A stretch of 47,169 nt of DNA from a virus: IMG/VR virus record IMGVR_UViG_3300020470_000026, positions 1 through 47,169 of that record; one strand, written 5' to 3'. Shown here in pieces: positions 17,801 through 26,342 of the stretch (positions are counted from its first letter, which is position 1; every line of letters begins with the position of its first letter). The position numbers and the translations under genes are program-made. The notes under the pieces were generated by a model, which worked only from the letters and a program-made list of their open reading frames with translations, made no database searches and was not told the DNA's origin.

Positions 17801-20800
17801 GTTGATGTTGAAGAGTATATTGTAGGAATGGATTGTTGAGTATATGGATCATATGAAACGGTACTTGTAGGAACATTAAATCCACCTTCACTATGATTTG
17901 GATTAGCAACCCTAAATTGAATATAAGCAGAAGTACTATTTCTATTTGATGAACCATTCGATCTACCAATAACAGTTTCACCTGATTGGAATGCTCCAGT
18001 AGTCATGCTTATTTGCAATAACTTAGGTACACAGAAACGACTAACCTCTCTACCATCAAAGAAAGAATATAATCTTGTCAATGGTTTTATTCCTTGTGCA
18101 GTAAACTGAACATTACGTGACCTTACAAATGTAATAAGGTCTCTACTTATAATTCTATCACCCAATGAAACATTGTTCATTGTTTGGGTTACTAAAACTT
18201 CAGTTCCAGACCTTCTTCTCCTTTGATCTTGAGTAGTTACTGTTGTCAATCTCTGAACTGATTCTCTCCATCTACCGCCAGCACCTCTGTTAAAACTATC
18301 CTGTCTTGTTGTAGTTTCTGTTTGTCCAGCCCAAGTAATTTCCCAAGCATTCCATCTGGTGTTAACAAATCCTATCTGAGGATCTCTACCAAGAATATCC
18401 CTTGCTCTTGCTACTTGCTCATTAAAGTTACCCTCTACAATAGTTCTTGCCTGAACTCTAACTGTATCTGTCCAAGTATCTGATTGAGGTGTTAAGAAAA
18501 GAACACCATTCCAATAAGGAACAATAAATGGAGTAACACTAACAGATCTGGTAGCAAATTCTTGCTTTAACCACTCAACCTCAGAATAATCTAAGGTTAC
18601 TATACCATTATTACGTCTAACATTAACTCCTTCAATTTGAGCAGTAGTAGGATCTTGTAATGGGTCAACATTAACTACTGGACCAAACATAAGGTCTACA
18701 GCAGTTGTATAATGACTTGGCCTTAATTCTTTATTAGTTGTATCAATACTGTTCTTGATATAACGCTCATCTTGAGTAAGGAAATTCTCAAAATTATCAA
18801 CAAAGAAACCAGATTTAAATCTGTTCAAACCTTCATTATCTGAAACAAATAGATTAGAAGTATCAGTTTCTAATAAAGTCAAAGAAGTGTAATATTCTAA
18901 ATTCTGAATTCTCTTTTCCAACCTTCTAATATCAGCCATTGTATATCTTTGCTGCTCTTCAGAAGAAATAGATACTTGATCCGCATTCTCAAGATATGGA
19001 GGAAGAGTAATAACAGCTAATTCTATAGAATCATCATTTGGTGCTGGTTTTTGTGGATTTTCTGAAGGAACTCCTGTTACTAATTGTAGTTTTCCAGTCT
19101 TATTTAAACATAAAACATCAATTCTACCAAGATAATAAGAGAAAGTTGTTAAAATTGTTTCATCAGATGCTAAAATATTAGCTGATGAATTTCCATAAGC
19201 ATCGAAATTTCTTCCATAGAATTCTAAAGGAGAACGAGTGCCTTCAGCAACACTATAATCATTAACTCTTGGTCTTATATCAATAATATCACTATTTTTA
19301 ACACCATTATATACCTGCACCTCTGTACCATAATCAAATGTTCTATAAGAATCTACAGTTGTTATAGAACCTCTATCATTAACATCATAATATGCACTTA
19401 AGAAATAAATTTTTACTTTCTTAGTGGGTGCATCAGCATCAGCATTTCTCTTTATATAACCAAAGTTATAAATTGTATCTGCTTGTCCATCAGTCCATTT
19501 ATAACTATCTGTAATATCAAAACTGGTTGTATCAATAGTTGTAACAGTAGCAGTTATTTTTGACTCTTTAGAATTGACCTTTTCACCGTCATCAAATCTT
19601 GCTTCATTGCAGTAAATAAATTCAATTTGATTAGCAGTTTTAACTGATGCAACAACAGCAGCAGCACCAGATGATTGACCTACAATTTTTTCACCAACAA
19701 TATACTCTGAAGTCGTAGTAGATGCACTATTAATAGTATTAAGAGTCATTAATGGTGCAGATGGGTCTGAAGTATCTCCTGATTCAAATATACCATGCAA
19801 TTCGATCACATCTGGAGTATTAAGAGAAATGATATTATCTTCTACTCTTGTACCAAATGGATAATTACCATAAGTTAATCCATTATCTATTGTAGTTGAA
19901 CCTATACCAGAACCACCGATTTTCGTCTTATCTACAATAATAGAATTAACTCTATCTCTTATTTTTATCTTTGCAGTAGGTCTTAGCCTTGTTAAGGTAG
20001 CAATAAGAGTAACATTGGTAGTATTACTTCCCAAATTACCAATCTTTAAAGTAGCACCTCCATTCGTAAATATAAATTTATCTGAAGTTAATACCTCAGT
20101 AGTTCCATCAGTTCTTATTAATGAATATCTTTCATCATCAAAAGGTAAAAATCTTTCATCTTCTCCTGCAGTTACTGAACTTGTTTCACCACCATTAATA
20201 CTAACAGTATATGATCTTCTAACTGTAAGAGATGCATTTGTTAAATCTACATTAGATATTGATGTATGTGGAAGTTCCGTGTATAAGGTATTATCAGAAG
20301 ACTTTGCTAATTCAGTATTTAAAATTTTAAAGTCTGTTACATTCTTAATGGTAGTTGGTAAACTTCCATTTACTATACCATCTACATCAGCAACATTTGT
20401 AATTGTTATAGTATCAGTTCCAACAGCAGTTACTTTACCGTAAGTTGGATCATTTGATTTATCTGGATTACTAAATTCAACTAAATTATTTATTTTTACT
20501 ATAGTACCTGGGAATCTTGGATTTGGACTTGTAACAGTACTAACGCCACCAGAAGCAGCACTAATAGTAGCAATACCAACAGATACTCCAGTTGATTGAA
20601 TTACGTCAGCATTAAAGATGGATGATAATCCAACATTACCTACATATGGTGTTGCACCAACATCTCTGGTACTAAATATGGATTTTACATCTGATATAGT
20701 ATGAGCAGTAACTGCTATTGCAATTTTTCCTGATTGAACTCCATTAAGTATTAGAGGTTCAAACCTAGCAAAATTACCATTAGTTTCATAAAGTTCTATA

Positions 20801-22338
20801 GTAGCATTATCTGTGACTGGATTAAACAAGTATCCTGTTGCTCCACTATTAGCACCTTCTACATGTGTTGGAGTAGTAAGAGTAGATTGTGTATTAAGAG
20901 TGAGTTCAGTAGTTGTCTGTATATCGTATAAAGATATATCCCATTCGTTTAAATTTGATACTGTATTGTAAGATCCAGACTCCAATCTAAAATCATAAAT
21001 TCTTGCAACACCTATTTCATTACCTGCTGCACCAGTATGTCCAGCACCAATTCTACTATCTCGTAAACTTACAATAGTATTATGTGCTGTAGTTATTCCA
21101 GGTGTTCCAAAAACTCTATTTAATTTTAGAGTAGGACCAGTATTGTAAATAATAGATTCATCTACTACAGTAAAGGTAGTTCTTGGTTTTGGTACATCAA
21201 CTAAAGTAGGTCTTACCTTCTTAACCTCATAACCCTTAACAAATGCTTTACCAGCAGAAACCTTATATACAATTTTATCTTCGGTTGGAACATCACCTGA
21301 TTGTGTAAATTGTTCAACATCATATAATCCATTATTACCTTCATTATCATTTAAAGATTCTTTAGCAGTAACATCAAATGGTAATAAAGTATAATCTCCA
21401 TTAGTCTCAAATGTTCTTTTTGCAGTTGTATCTGTTAATTCCTTTTTAAAAGGACTATCTGCTGTTTTTCCTGGTTTTCTTAAAATACCATTTTTAACAG
21501 TTGCCAACTCAACAAAATTGGAATCATTAAAATCATCTAAAGGTTTTTTAAATAAAGACGCTGTAATTCTTAATCTATCAGCTCCAGGAGCAGCATAATT
21601 ATTATATCCTTGAGAATTATCATTAAGACTTTCATCTAAATCTGAATTTATTATCTCTTCATTAATGTTTAAACCAATTCTATAGTTTGGAGTGCTGCTA
21701 TATTGGTCCAATACAAGGGTTTCATCCCCAACATTAACAAAATTACCATGTAAAAAATATACACCTTCTTCAATAGAAAAGGAAGATCCTACAATAGATG
21801 CTTTATTTGGTACTGTTTGTGCAAATGGGGTATTAGCATTAATTGTATTGTTACCAAGCAACCCAGAACGAATATCAGTATTGCAAGTTAATTGTTCTGA
21901 ATTACTAAATTCAACTTGAGAATTATTTACAGTACTTGTGCTTAAATAATCAACATAAAGAGTTAAATTACCCGTATCTGATGCTGAACCAGGTAAAACT
22001 TGTTTTACATATGCAGTTACACCAGAAATCATTCCAGTAATCTTAGTTCCAACCAACTGGTCAGCATAAGCAGATACAGGAACTCCCTGATAACTATTAT
22101 TTAATTGAACGCCAAGATATGTTCTTTGGTAAGTTGTATTACCAGGAATTACTTTTGTACCTTCCTTAAAGAAATGTTGACCAAACTGTTCAACCTGATT
22201 TTGAAGTATTGACTGAAGTGTTGTTAACTCTCGTGCTTGAACTGGAAATCCAGGCTTAAATAATACCCTATGGAAATCATTAGCCGCATCAAAATCGTCA
22301 AAATACGGAGCTACATTTAGATTCGTTTGTTGTGGCAT
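14878..22338 (-). CDS. DUF4815-type large virion structural protein
   Basis: A 2486-residue protein. Its N-terminus (APYFDDFDAANDFHRVLFKP, then VQARELTTLQSILQNQVEQF, residues 10-55) is the DUF4815 signature of large tail/baseplate proteins in marine phages. A short helical segment (RRLEKRIQNLEYYTSLTLLE, about 1135-1155) marks the central part. The C-terminal half holds beta-rich repeats, including 'GLGYTP...' and 'GGTGYQVGD' modules (about 1880-1980) and a 'GHEIISY...KRAVGYQG...HPVGTPV' module (about 2080-2145). By position after gp8 it replaces the T4 gp9-gp12 baseplate/fibre-connecting proteins. That role is inference, while a virion location is well supported. Confidence 0.87.
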   Translation of the reverse strand: MPQQTNLNVAPYFDDFDAANDFHRVLFKPGFPVQARELTTLQSILQNQVEQFGQHFFKEGTKVIPGNTTYQRTYLGVQLNNSYQGVPVSAYADQLVGTKITGMISGVTAYVKQVLPGSASDTGNLTLYVDYLSTSTVNNSQVEFSNSEQLTCNTDIRSGLLGNNTINANTPFAQTVPNKASIVGSSFSIEEGVYFLHGNFVNVGDETLVLDQYSSTPNYRIGLNINEEIINSDLDESLNDNSQGYNNYAAPGADRLRITASLFKKPLDDFNDSNFVELATVKNGILRKPGKTADSPFKKELTDTTAKRTFETNGDYTLLPFDVTAKESLNDNEGNNGLYDVEQFTQSGDVPTEDKIVYKVSAGKAFVKGYEVKKVRPTLVDVPKPRTTFTVVDESIIYNTGPTLKLNRVFGTPGITTAHNTIVSLRDSRIGAGHTGAAGNEIGVARIYDFRLESGSYNTVSNLNEWDISLYDIQTTTELTLNTQSTLTTPTHVEGANSGATGYLFNPVTDNATIELYETNGNFARFEPLILNGVQSGKIAIAVTAHTISDVKSIFSTRDVGATPYVGNVGLSSIFNADVIQSTGVSVGIATISAASGGVSTVTSPNPRFPGTIVKINNLVEFSNPDKSNDPTYGKVTAVGTDTITITNVADVDGIVNGSLPTTIKNVTDFKILNTELAKSSDNTLYTELPHTSISNVDLTNASLTVRRSYTVSINGGETSSVTAGEDERFLPFDDERYSLIRTDGTTEVLTSDKFIFTNGGATLKIGNLGSNTTNVTLIATLTRLRPTAKIKIRDRVNSIIVDKTKIGGSGIGSTTIDNGLTYGNYPFGTRVEDNIISLNTPDVIELHGIFESGDTSDPSAPLMTLNTINSASTTTSEYIVGEKIVGQSSGAAAVVASVKTANQIEFIYCNEARFDDGEKVNSKESKITATVTTIDTTSFDITDSYKWTDGQADTIYNFGYIKRNADADAPTKKVKIYFLSAYYDVNDRGSITTVDSYRTFDYGTEVQVYNGVKNSDIIDIRPRVNDYSVAEGTRSPLEFYGRNFDAYGNSSANILASDETILTTFSYYLGRIDVLCLNKTGKLQLVTGVPSENPQKPAPNDDSIELAVITLPPYLENADQVSISSEEQQRYTMADIRRLEKRIQNLEYYTSLTLLETDTSNLFVSDNEGLNRFKSGFFVDNFENFLTQDERYIKNSIDTTNKELRPSHYTTAVDLMFGPVVNVDPLQDPTTAQIEGVNVRRNNGIVTLDYSEVEWLKQEFATRSVSVTPFIVPYWNGVLFLTPQSDTWTDTVRVQARTIVEGNFNEQVARARDILGRDPQIGFVNTRWNAWEITWAGQTETTTRQDSFNRGAGGRWRESVQRLTTVTTQDQRRRRSGTEVLVTQTMNNVSLGDRIISRDLITFVRSRNVQFTAQGIKPLTRLYSFFDGREVSRFCVPKLLQISMTTGAFQSGETVIGRSNGSSNRNSTSAYIQFRVANPNHSEGGFNVPTSTVSYDPYTQQSIPTIYSSTSTLLNVDVASLSDISQTDFYGWVTTGMQLTGQTSGAQATITDVQLIATLAGNLSGSFFIPNPNNNTFPSFETGANLFRLTSDPSDGVDAVTSAEQEYLAQGTLNTVREDIVSTRNATLTIREVTDRDAINAVLERDVQETVTSRWRTGGDPLAQSFTIDNPAGVFLSRCDCYFRTKDDSDVPVNFSIRTMENGIPTQQIVPMSEVIMPPDDVQLSTDATVATSFQFRSPIYLEAGKEYAMVLLSNSAKYSVYISRVGEFDLSNQTYVANQPLLGSLFKSQNASTWEPSQWEDLKFNLYRADFLESGTLDVYNPQLNLGNDQIARLMPDSLSLISKTIRVGLGTTVADPGLLLGNTVIQGGTQATANYVGSAGTAIGLDITNVGLGYTPASGQITFSGVNLVSLTGSGRNATADITIGNGSIVSSGATIVNGGTGYQVGDVLGISTIGANSIGRNAKLSITSIGSTSELILENVQGNFVVGSANTLSYISSVSGISTELNGGQGGDVQVASIETVSDGLHIKVNHKNHGMYSTEDKVSIMDVKSDVLPTKLAVALTSGNETQISVENASQFTTFEGVGIGSTNIGYATVGHEIISYTTVSGNVLGNVKRAVGYQGEDPVGLTGLPHPVGTPVVKYELGGVNLMRINKGWGATDGHDVVGEIGFDYYHIKLDMSTKFNTDNDDRSNDVGFPQLFIGQTKSAGGDEIQASQNIPYEIITPMIGNVTLPGTSLNADIRTVTASSLNGSEVPFLDNGFESINPNTSNYLSTPRLIASNINSNNKLTNLPGGKSLDMKLTLTTSDSWLSPIVDGERLSTILTSNRVNVPVSDYATNAQVKTLNNDPNACQYISKEMELENTGTSLKIILNAHMHVNTDIRAFYAINNAPNQDPVFVPFPGYSNLNSKGEIINPENSDGLPDKFVTKSNDYGQDPQSLSFPEYVFTADELPSYRYYRIKLILTSTNQVHVPRIRKLRVLALA

Positions 22339-22354
22339 AATTCTTTAGTATCCG

Positions 22355-23905
22355 TTAGAACTGCAAAATGACTTTGATGTCTTCTTTTTGGTTTGATGAT
22401 CTAGTAATAGAAGGTCTATTATCAACGTATATAATATTTCCTGTGTATTTTTCAACCTCTGGACTGGAGATTCCATTCGTAAAGGCTTGACCCAGGTAAT
22501 AGGTTCTATTATTTATTACGGTACTTATACCGCTAAATGATGATTCTATGGAAAGATTGGCGACAGAAGCATGATTAATATTTAAAGTTCCAGGTGAAGT
22601 TGGATTGCTGGTAAAATCTACCAATTCATATCCATAAGTGGGGTCTGTTTGAGCAGTACCAACAGTATTAAATCCAGCAAGTGTTCTATCTTGCCAATAC
22701 TTTAATACTCCAGTAGTCTGGTCATAACTAACCACTCTACCCACCGCAGTAGAACCAGCAGCAACTGTTTGTGTTACTTCACCGTCAAGAGTGAATACAG
22801 CACTACTATAACCAACACCTGTTATCTTTAATGCACCCAAAGCACTTGCTTTATCTGCAACTAATAACGATGTTGGTGTAGATTTTGGATTTTCTACAAT
22901 ACCAATCCTTGCAAATTCATTTCCCGTTACGAAATCTGGATTTTCATTATCATTTTCAAGTCTTGAATATATTAAAACATTATATGCTCCAAGTTCTCTA
23001 TAAATATCCTTTCCATGACCTCCTTCAGGAGTTATTATAACATCAAAAGTAGGAATAGTAGTTCCTGATGGAACACCACCAGCATCTAAATCAAGACTTC
23101 CGTAAGTATATCCAGAACCCTGACTTGAAACAGTTACAGAATCTACTGTTTGGTCATTGTTAATAACCACAGTCGCCTCTGCTCCACTACCATTTCCTCT
23201 AATAGGAACTCTGGTATATGTTCTATTTGCAGTACCAATTCCAACACCACGATTAGTGATAGTTACTATCTTAACAGAACCATTAACAGCATTATTACGC
23301 ACTGCTGCAGTGTCTGGAGAAGTTTCCCAATTATTAGGTACAGGGATAAAATTAGTAGACTCAAATTTTACAATATCACTTGGTTTAATAGTAAACAAAT
23401 ACTTCCATATATAACCATCACCACTTGTTCCTGCTGCCCTTGGTTCCAAATCAATAAATGTCGGTTCATCTAAAGAAGATTTACCATTAGGTGTTTCAGG
23501 AGTTGTTCCGTTTTGAAGACAAATATAAACTCTATAATCTGCGTTAATTACATAATATGATGCTTGATATAAATTTGTTGCTCCAGAAACCTTAGCAGTA
23601 TTCGTTCTACTATAATCAGACCGATACATATCATAAACAGTACCAGATGTCCATTCTCTTCTTGTCACTACCTGTCTTACATCTGCTGCAGTAATCTTCT
23701 TCAATGCAAGCATATTATCCCAATATTCATTCTCATCATTAAACGAATCTTTGGGAGCTGGTGGATTGTTATCCCAATCAGTCTGAAGATCCGTAGGATT
23801 TGGCAATCCTATCCAAGAATAATAAGAATTTGAACTAGAAGATACACCAGCAACAAAGTTTTTGGCATTTAATATTCTAATCTGGTCAGTTATAATAGCA
23901 GACAT
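22355..23905 (-). CDS. 8: Baseplate wedge protein gp8
   Basis: A 516-residue protein (T4 gp8 is 334). The N-terminal half follows gp8: MSAIITDQIRILNAKNFV, SSNSYYSWIGLP, WDNMLALKKITAADVRQVV, VYDMYRSDYS, YVINADYRVYICLQNG and DGYIWKYLFTIKPSDIVKF. gp8 is a dimeric part of the baseplate wedge and contacts gp6 and gp7/gp10. The C-terminal half adds 'ITNRGVGIG' and 'VSSQGSGYTYG' modules like those in gp14 and the giant protein, which explains the extra length. Just upstream is a perfect TATAAATA late promoter; no strong ribosome-binding site is visible. Confidence 0.92.
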   Translation of the reverse strand: MSAIITDQIRILNAKNFVAGVSSSSNSYYSWIGLPNPTDLQTDWDNNPPAPKDSFNDENEYWDNMLALKKITAADVRQVVTRREWTSGTVYDMYRSDYSRTNTAKVSGATNLYQASYYVINADYRVYICLQNGTTPETPNGKSSLDEPTFIDLEPRAAGTSGDGYIWKYLFTIKPSDIVKFESTNFIPVPNNWETSPDTAAVRNNAVNGSVKIVTITNRGVGIGTANRTYTRVPIRGNGSGAEATVVINNDQTVDSVTVSSQGSGYTYGSLDLDAGGVPSGTTIPTFDVIITPEGGHGKDIYRELGAYNVLIYSRLENDNENPDFVTGNEFARIGIVENPKSTPTSLLVADKASALGALKITGVGYSSAVFTLDGEVTQTVAAGSTAVGRVVSYDQTTGVLKYWQDRTLAGFNTVGTAQTDPTYGYELVDFTSNPTSPGTLNINHASVANLSIESSFSGISTVINNRTYYLGQAFTNGISSPEVEKYTGNIIYVDNRPSITRSSNQKEDIKVILQF

Positions 23906-23920
23906 TTTGACAGAACTTTT

Positions 23921-23936
23921 TATTTATTTATTTATA
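23921..23936 (-). promoter_or_regulatory. T4 late promoter TATAAATA (with two overlapping NATAAATA) before gp8
   Basis: The minus strand reads TATAAATAAATAAATA. TATAAATA (23929-23936) is the exact T4 late consensus; two AATAAATA registers follow at 4-base steps. It lies 15-30 bases before the gp8 start. Confidence 0.7.
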
Positions 23937-23937
23937 G

Positions 23938-24195
23938 TTAAACAGAGGCTGTTTGGAGATTACCAGAGTTATCGACAGTAACCCGATATTTAGTTCCATT
24001 AGGAGCTGTTAGTATCATACCTTGAGTATTTCCTACTCCAACATACACGTCATTAGTGGTAGAAACTATTCCAACCAAACTAATAGTAGAACCAACTGCC
24101 ACTTTTACATGGACATTAGTAGGACTGGTGAGAGTAGGAGTTCCACCTGCACCTATTATATTAACTTCCTTAGCACCAAAACTTTTATCAGCCAT
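23938..24195 (-). CDS. Small virion-type protein, unknown
   Basis: An 85-residue protein, Gly/Val/Thr-rich and beta-like, with the segments NIIGAGGTPTLTSPTN, GIVSTTNDVYVGVGN and a closing 'GTKYRVTVDNSGNL'. It lies between the subtilisin-like gene and gp8. A late-promoter-like CCTAAATA that overlaps the subtilisin stop codon lies 17 bases upstream. I recognise no family with known function; a virion decoration or fibre accessory is plausible from composition. Confidence 0.75.
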   Translation of the reverse strand: MADKSFGAKEVNIIGAGGTPTLTSPTNVHVKVAVGSTISLVGIVSTTNDVYVGVGNTQGMILTAPNGTKYRVTVDNSGNLQTASV

Positions 24196-24211
24196 TGTAG
24201 TATTTTTTTAG

Positions 24212-24219
24212 TATTTAGG
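24212..24219 (-). promoter_or_regulatory. Late-promoter-like CCTAAATA overlapping the protease stop
   Basis: Minus-strand CCTAAATA contains the TAA stop (24215-24217) of the subtilisin-like gene. It lies 17 bases before the next gene. Confidence 0.5.
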
Positions 24220-26341
24220 TTTGAAAGTTTAAAGTTAAGTCACCACTCATATCAACTCCCGATATAGTTATAGCCTCAACAGGTTCAGAACCTGTTGGGG
24301 CATCCCAAAGAATTCTTGGAGGACCACCTTCAAGAGAATAGTCATCAGTCCAATTTGAATCAGTTGCAGTAGATGATTCGGTACCTATGTATAATTCAGA
24401 AGAAGTCAAATCTCCTACTTCAGACTCAATCCATGATAATACATCTTCTACAGTCCAATCTCTATTATATTGAAGTTTAGTAGCAATCATCCCCGCAGAA
24501 GTTGGACAAGCAGAACTTGTTCCACCAAACTTTCTATCATAACTGGTAGCAGAACTTGTAGTACTTCCACCCTTTTCCGTAGATTGATATGTAGATCTAT
24601 ATCTTGAATAAACTGTTGAATAGTTAGAACTTGATGATACAGTATTTCTACCTGGACTATAATGACTAATCAAATTACCCATATTACTATAATCTGCTTT
24701 TCTTTCTATATAATTACCACCACCAATAGATTGCATATCTTCATCCAATGCACCTACTGGGATAGTCCTATACTTAGTATTACTACCAGTTCCTGTTTTT
24801 CCTATTTGTCCAGGATAACCCTGTCTACTGGTAGTATTATATCTTTTGATTCCAGCATAAGTATCATAGGCAGAAGATAGTGGTGTATAACTTCCAGATG
24901 CATAATAATTATTATAATCTGCATGATCTGCTTTTACTAATTTCTGATTGGTATTTCCAGAAGAACAAACAAAAATTACACCCTCATCAATCATCTCCTT
25001 ACCTGCTTCTGTTGCACTCCAATCTTCATATTCATATCTAATAGATGATTGTGAGAAATTTGCCATAAATGCAGGATAAGTTGAATAATATGTACCAGTG
25101 GCACTTCCATCTACTCCTTGTCTAAAGTAATAATATCCAGTACCTAACATATCCTTTCTGGAACCCCAACTATTACTTGATACTGTTGGATTCTTGGTAT
25201 TATCAGATTTTCTATTGGGTTTATATTTGTGGAATAATTTAATCATATCGTAATACTCTTCAGGAGTACAACTACTTGTACCAATTATATTACAAAACCA
25301 CTTATTAGCATTAAATGCCCATCCACTTGTTTTACCATATGATTGTGCAGCACATGATGTTCCATGATAATCGGGATAACCAGATGCATTATCAGTAGCA
25401 GGATCTCCATTACAATTTGCTCTTGTATAAGATGTTGTAATTGTACTTACTTCACCTATACCTGCAAATGCTGCAGACCTTTTGGTGCTATCACTCCACC
25501 AAAGTCTTGCAGGTGTTTCTGCTGCTGTTGTAGTTCCATCCCATCTCACTATAGTCCTTGATGGGTCTGCATTAAAGAAATCTGGATCAATATAATATGG
25601 AGCATCTAATACCAAATCTAAAACATCACAAAATCCAAAGGTTGTAGAAATTCCTGCTCTATACAATGCATTCATTCCTTTATTCTGATCAGGACCAAAG
25701 GATATACCACTTGTTACATGAGTACATGCTGGATTTGCATTATTACCTTGACATGATGCATTTAAAAATTCCTCATGACCAAACCAACATCTTGTATCAC
25801 CAACTATAATATCAACATCTGAACCATCTCCATAGTATTGTAATCTATCAGGAAGAACATCATTTATAGTTGCATATGTCCAAGGATCCTCTTTTTGCTG
25901 CAATCTTTTTATTTGATATCCTACTCTATACTCTTCTTTTTCATTGTTTGCAGAAGCTGGAGGTGTTGCATTTCTATAATTATAAACGGTGTCAGAATAC
26001 CTATAAGTTTTATATCCTTCTATCATATTACTGGGATCTTCCCTATATGTTCCAGGATAATGTTCCTGACTTATATTAACAAACTTTACTTGAGGGTGAT
26101 TTCTAAGAAAAGCAGCTTGTTCATCTGTCAAAAGATAAACTGCTCTTGTTTGACTATGAACCTTACTATCAGGACATTGAATAGATTCTGAAGGAATTGC
26201 TTCTTCACTACTTCCATCTTCTTTTAAGACAGAATCAATATGCTGCCACTGAGATGCAGTTTCGCATCCAACAGCATAATACTTTTTACCAGAATCGGGT
26301 TCTTTGGTAAGTGTATCTTTCCAATCTGTAAAATCTGACAT
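24215..26341 (-). CDS. Subtilisin-like serine protease (peptidase S8) in the structural cluster
   Basis: A 708-residue protein with the complete S8 triad in the correct order: Asp182 (VDIIVGDT), His326 (DYHGTSCAA) and Ser609 (GGTSSACPTSAG). The oxyanion Asn463 is in VCSSGNTN. Residues 20-95 (YYAVGCETASQWQHIDSVLK, LTDEQAAFLRNHPQVKFV) look like an I9-type inhibitory prodomain that could chaperone folding and be cleaved. The roughly 280 residues between His and Ser are longer than in small subtilisins. No signal peptide or membrane segment is visible. The ATG follows the tail-fibre stop (TAAAATG), with AGGA just upstream. Candidate roles are processing of neighbouring giant tail proteins, or a virion-borne enzyme that degrades host surface protein. 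Confidence 0.93.
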   Translation of the reverse strand: MSDFTDWKDTLTKEPDSGKKYYAVGCETASQWQHIDSVLKEDGSSEEAIPSESIQCPDSKVHSQTRAVYLLTDEQAAFLRNHPQVKFVNISQEHYPGTYREDPSNMIEGYKTYRYSDTVYNYRNATPPASANNEKEEYRVGYQIKRLQQKEDPWTYATINDVLPDRLQYYGDGSDVDIIVGDTRCWFGHEEFLNASCQGNNANPACTHVTSGISFGPDQNKGMNALYRAGISTTFGFCDVLDLVLDAPYYIDPDFFNADPSRTIVRWDGTTTAAETPARLWWSDSTKRSAAFAGIGEVSTITTSYTRANCNGDPATDNASGYPDYHGTSCAAQSYGKTSGWAFNANKWFCNIIGTSSCTPEEYYDMIKLFHKYKPNRKSDNTKNPTVSSNSWGSRKDMLGTGYYYFRQGVDGSATGTYYSTYPAFMANFSQSSIRYEYEDWSATEAGKEMIDEGVIFVCSSGNTNQKLVKADHADYNNYYASGSYTPLSSAYDTYAGIKRYNTTSRQGYPGQIGKTGTGSNTKYRTIPVGALDEDMQSIGGGNYIERKADYSNMGNLISHYSPGRNTVSSSSNYSTVYSRYRSTYQSTEKGGSTTSSATSYDRKFGGTSSACPTSAGMIATKLQYNRDWTVEDVLSWIESEVGDLTSSELYIGTESSTATDSNWTDDYSLEGGPPRILWDAPTGSEPVEAITISGVDMSGDLTLNFQT

Positions 26342-26342
26342 T

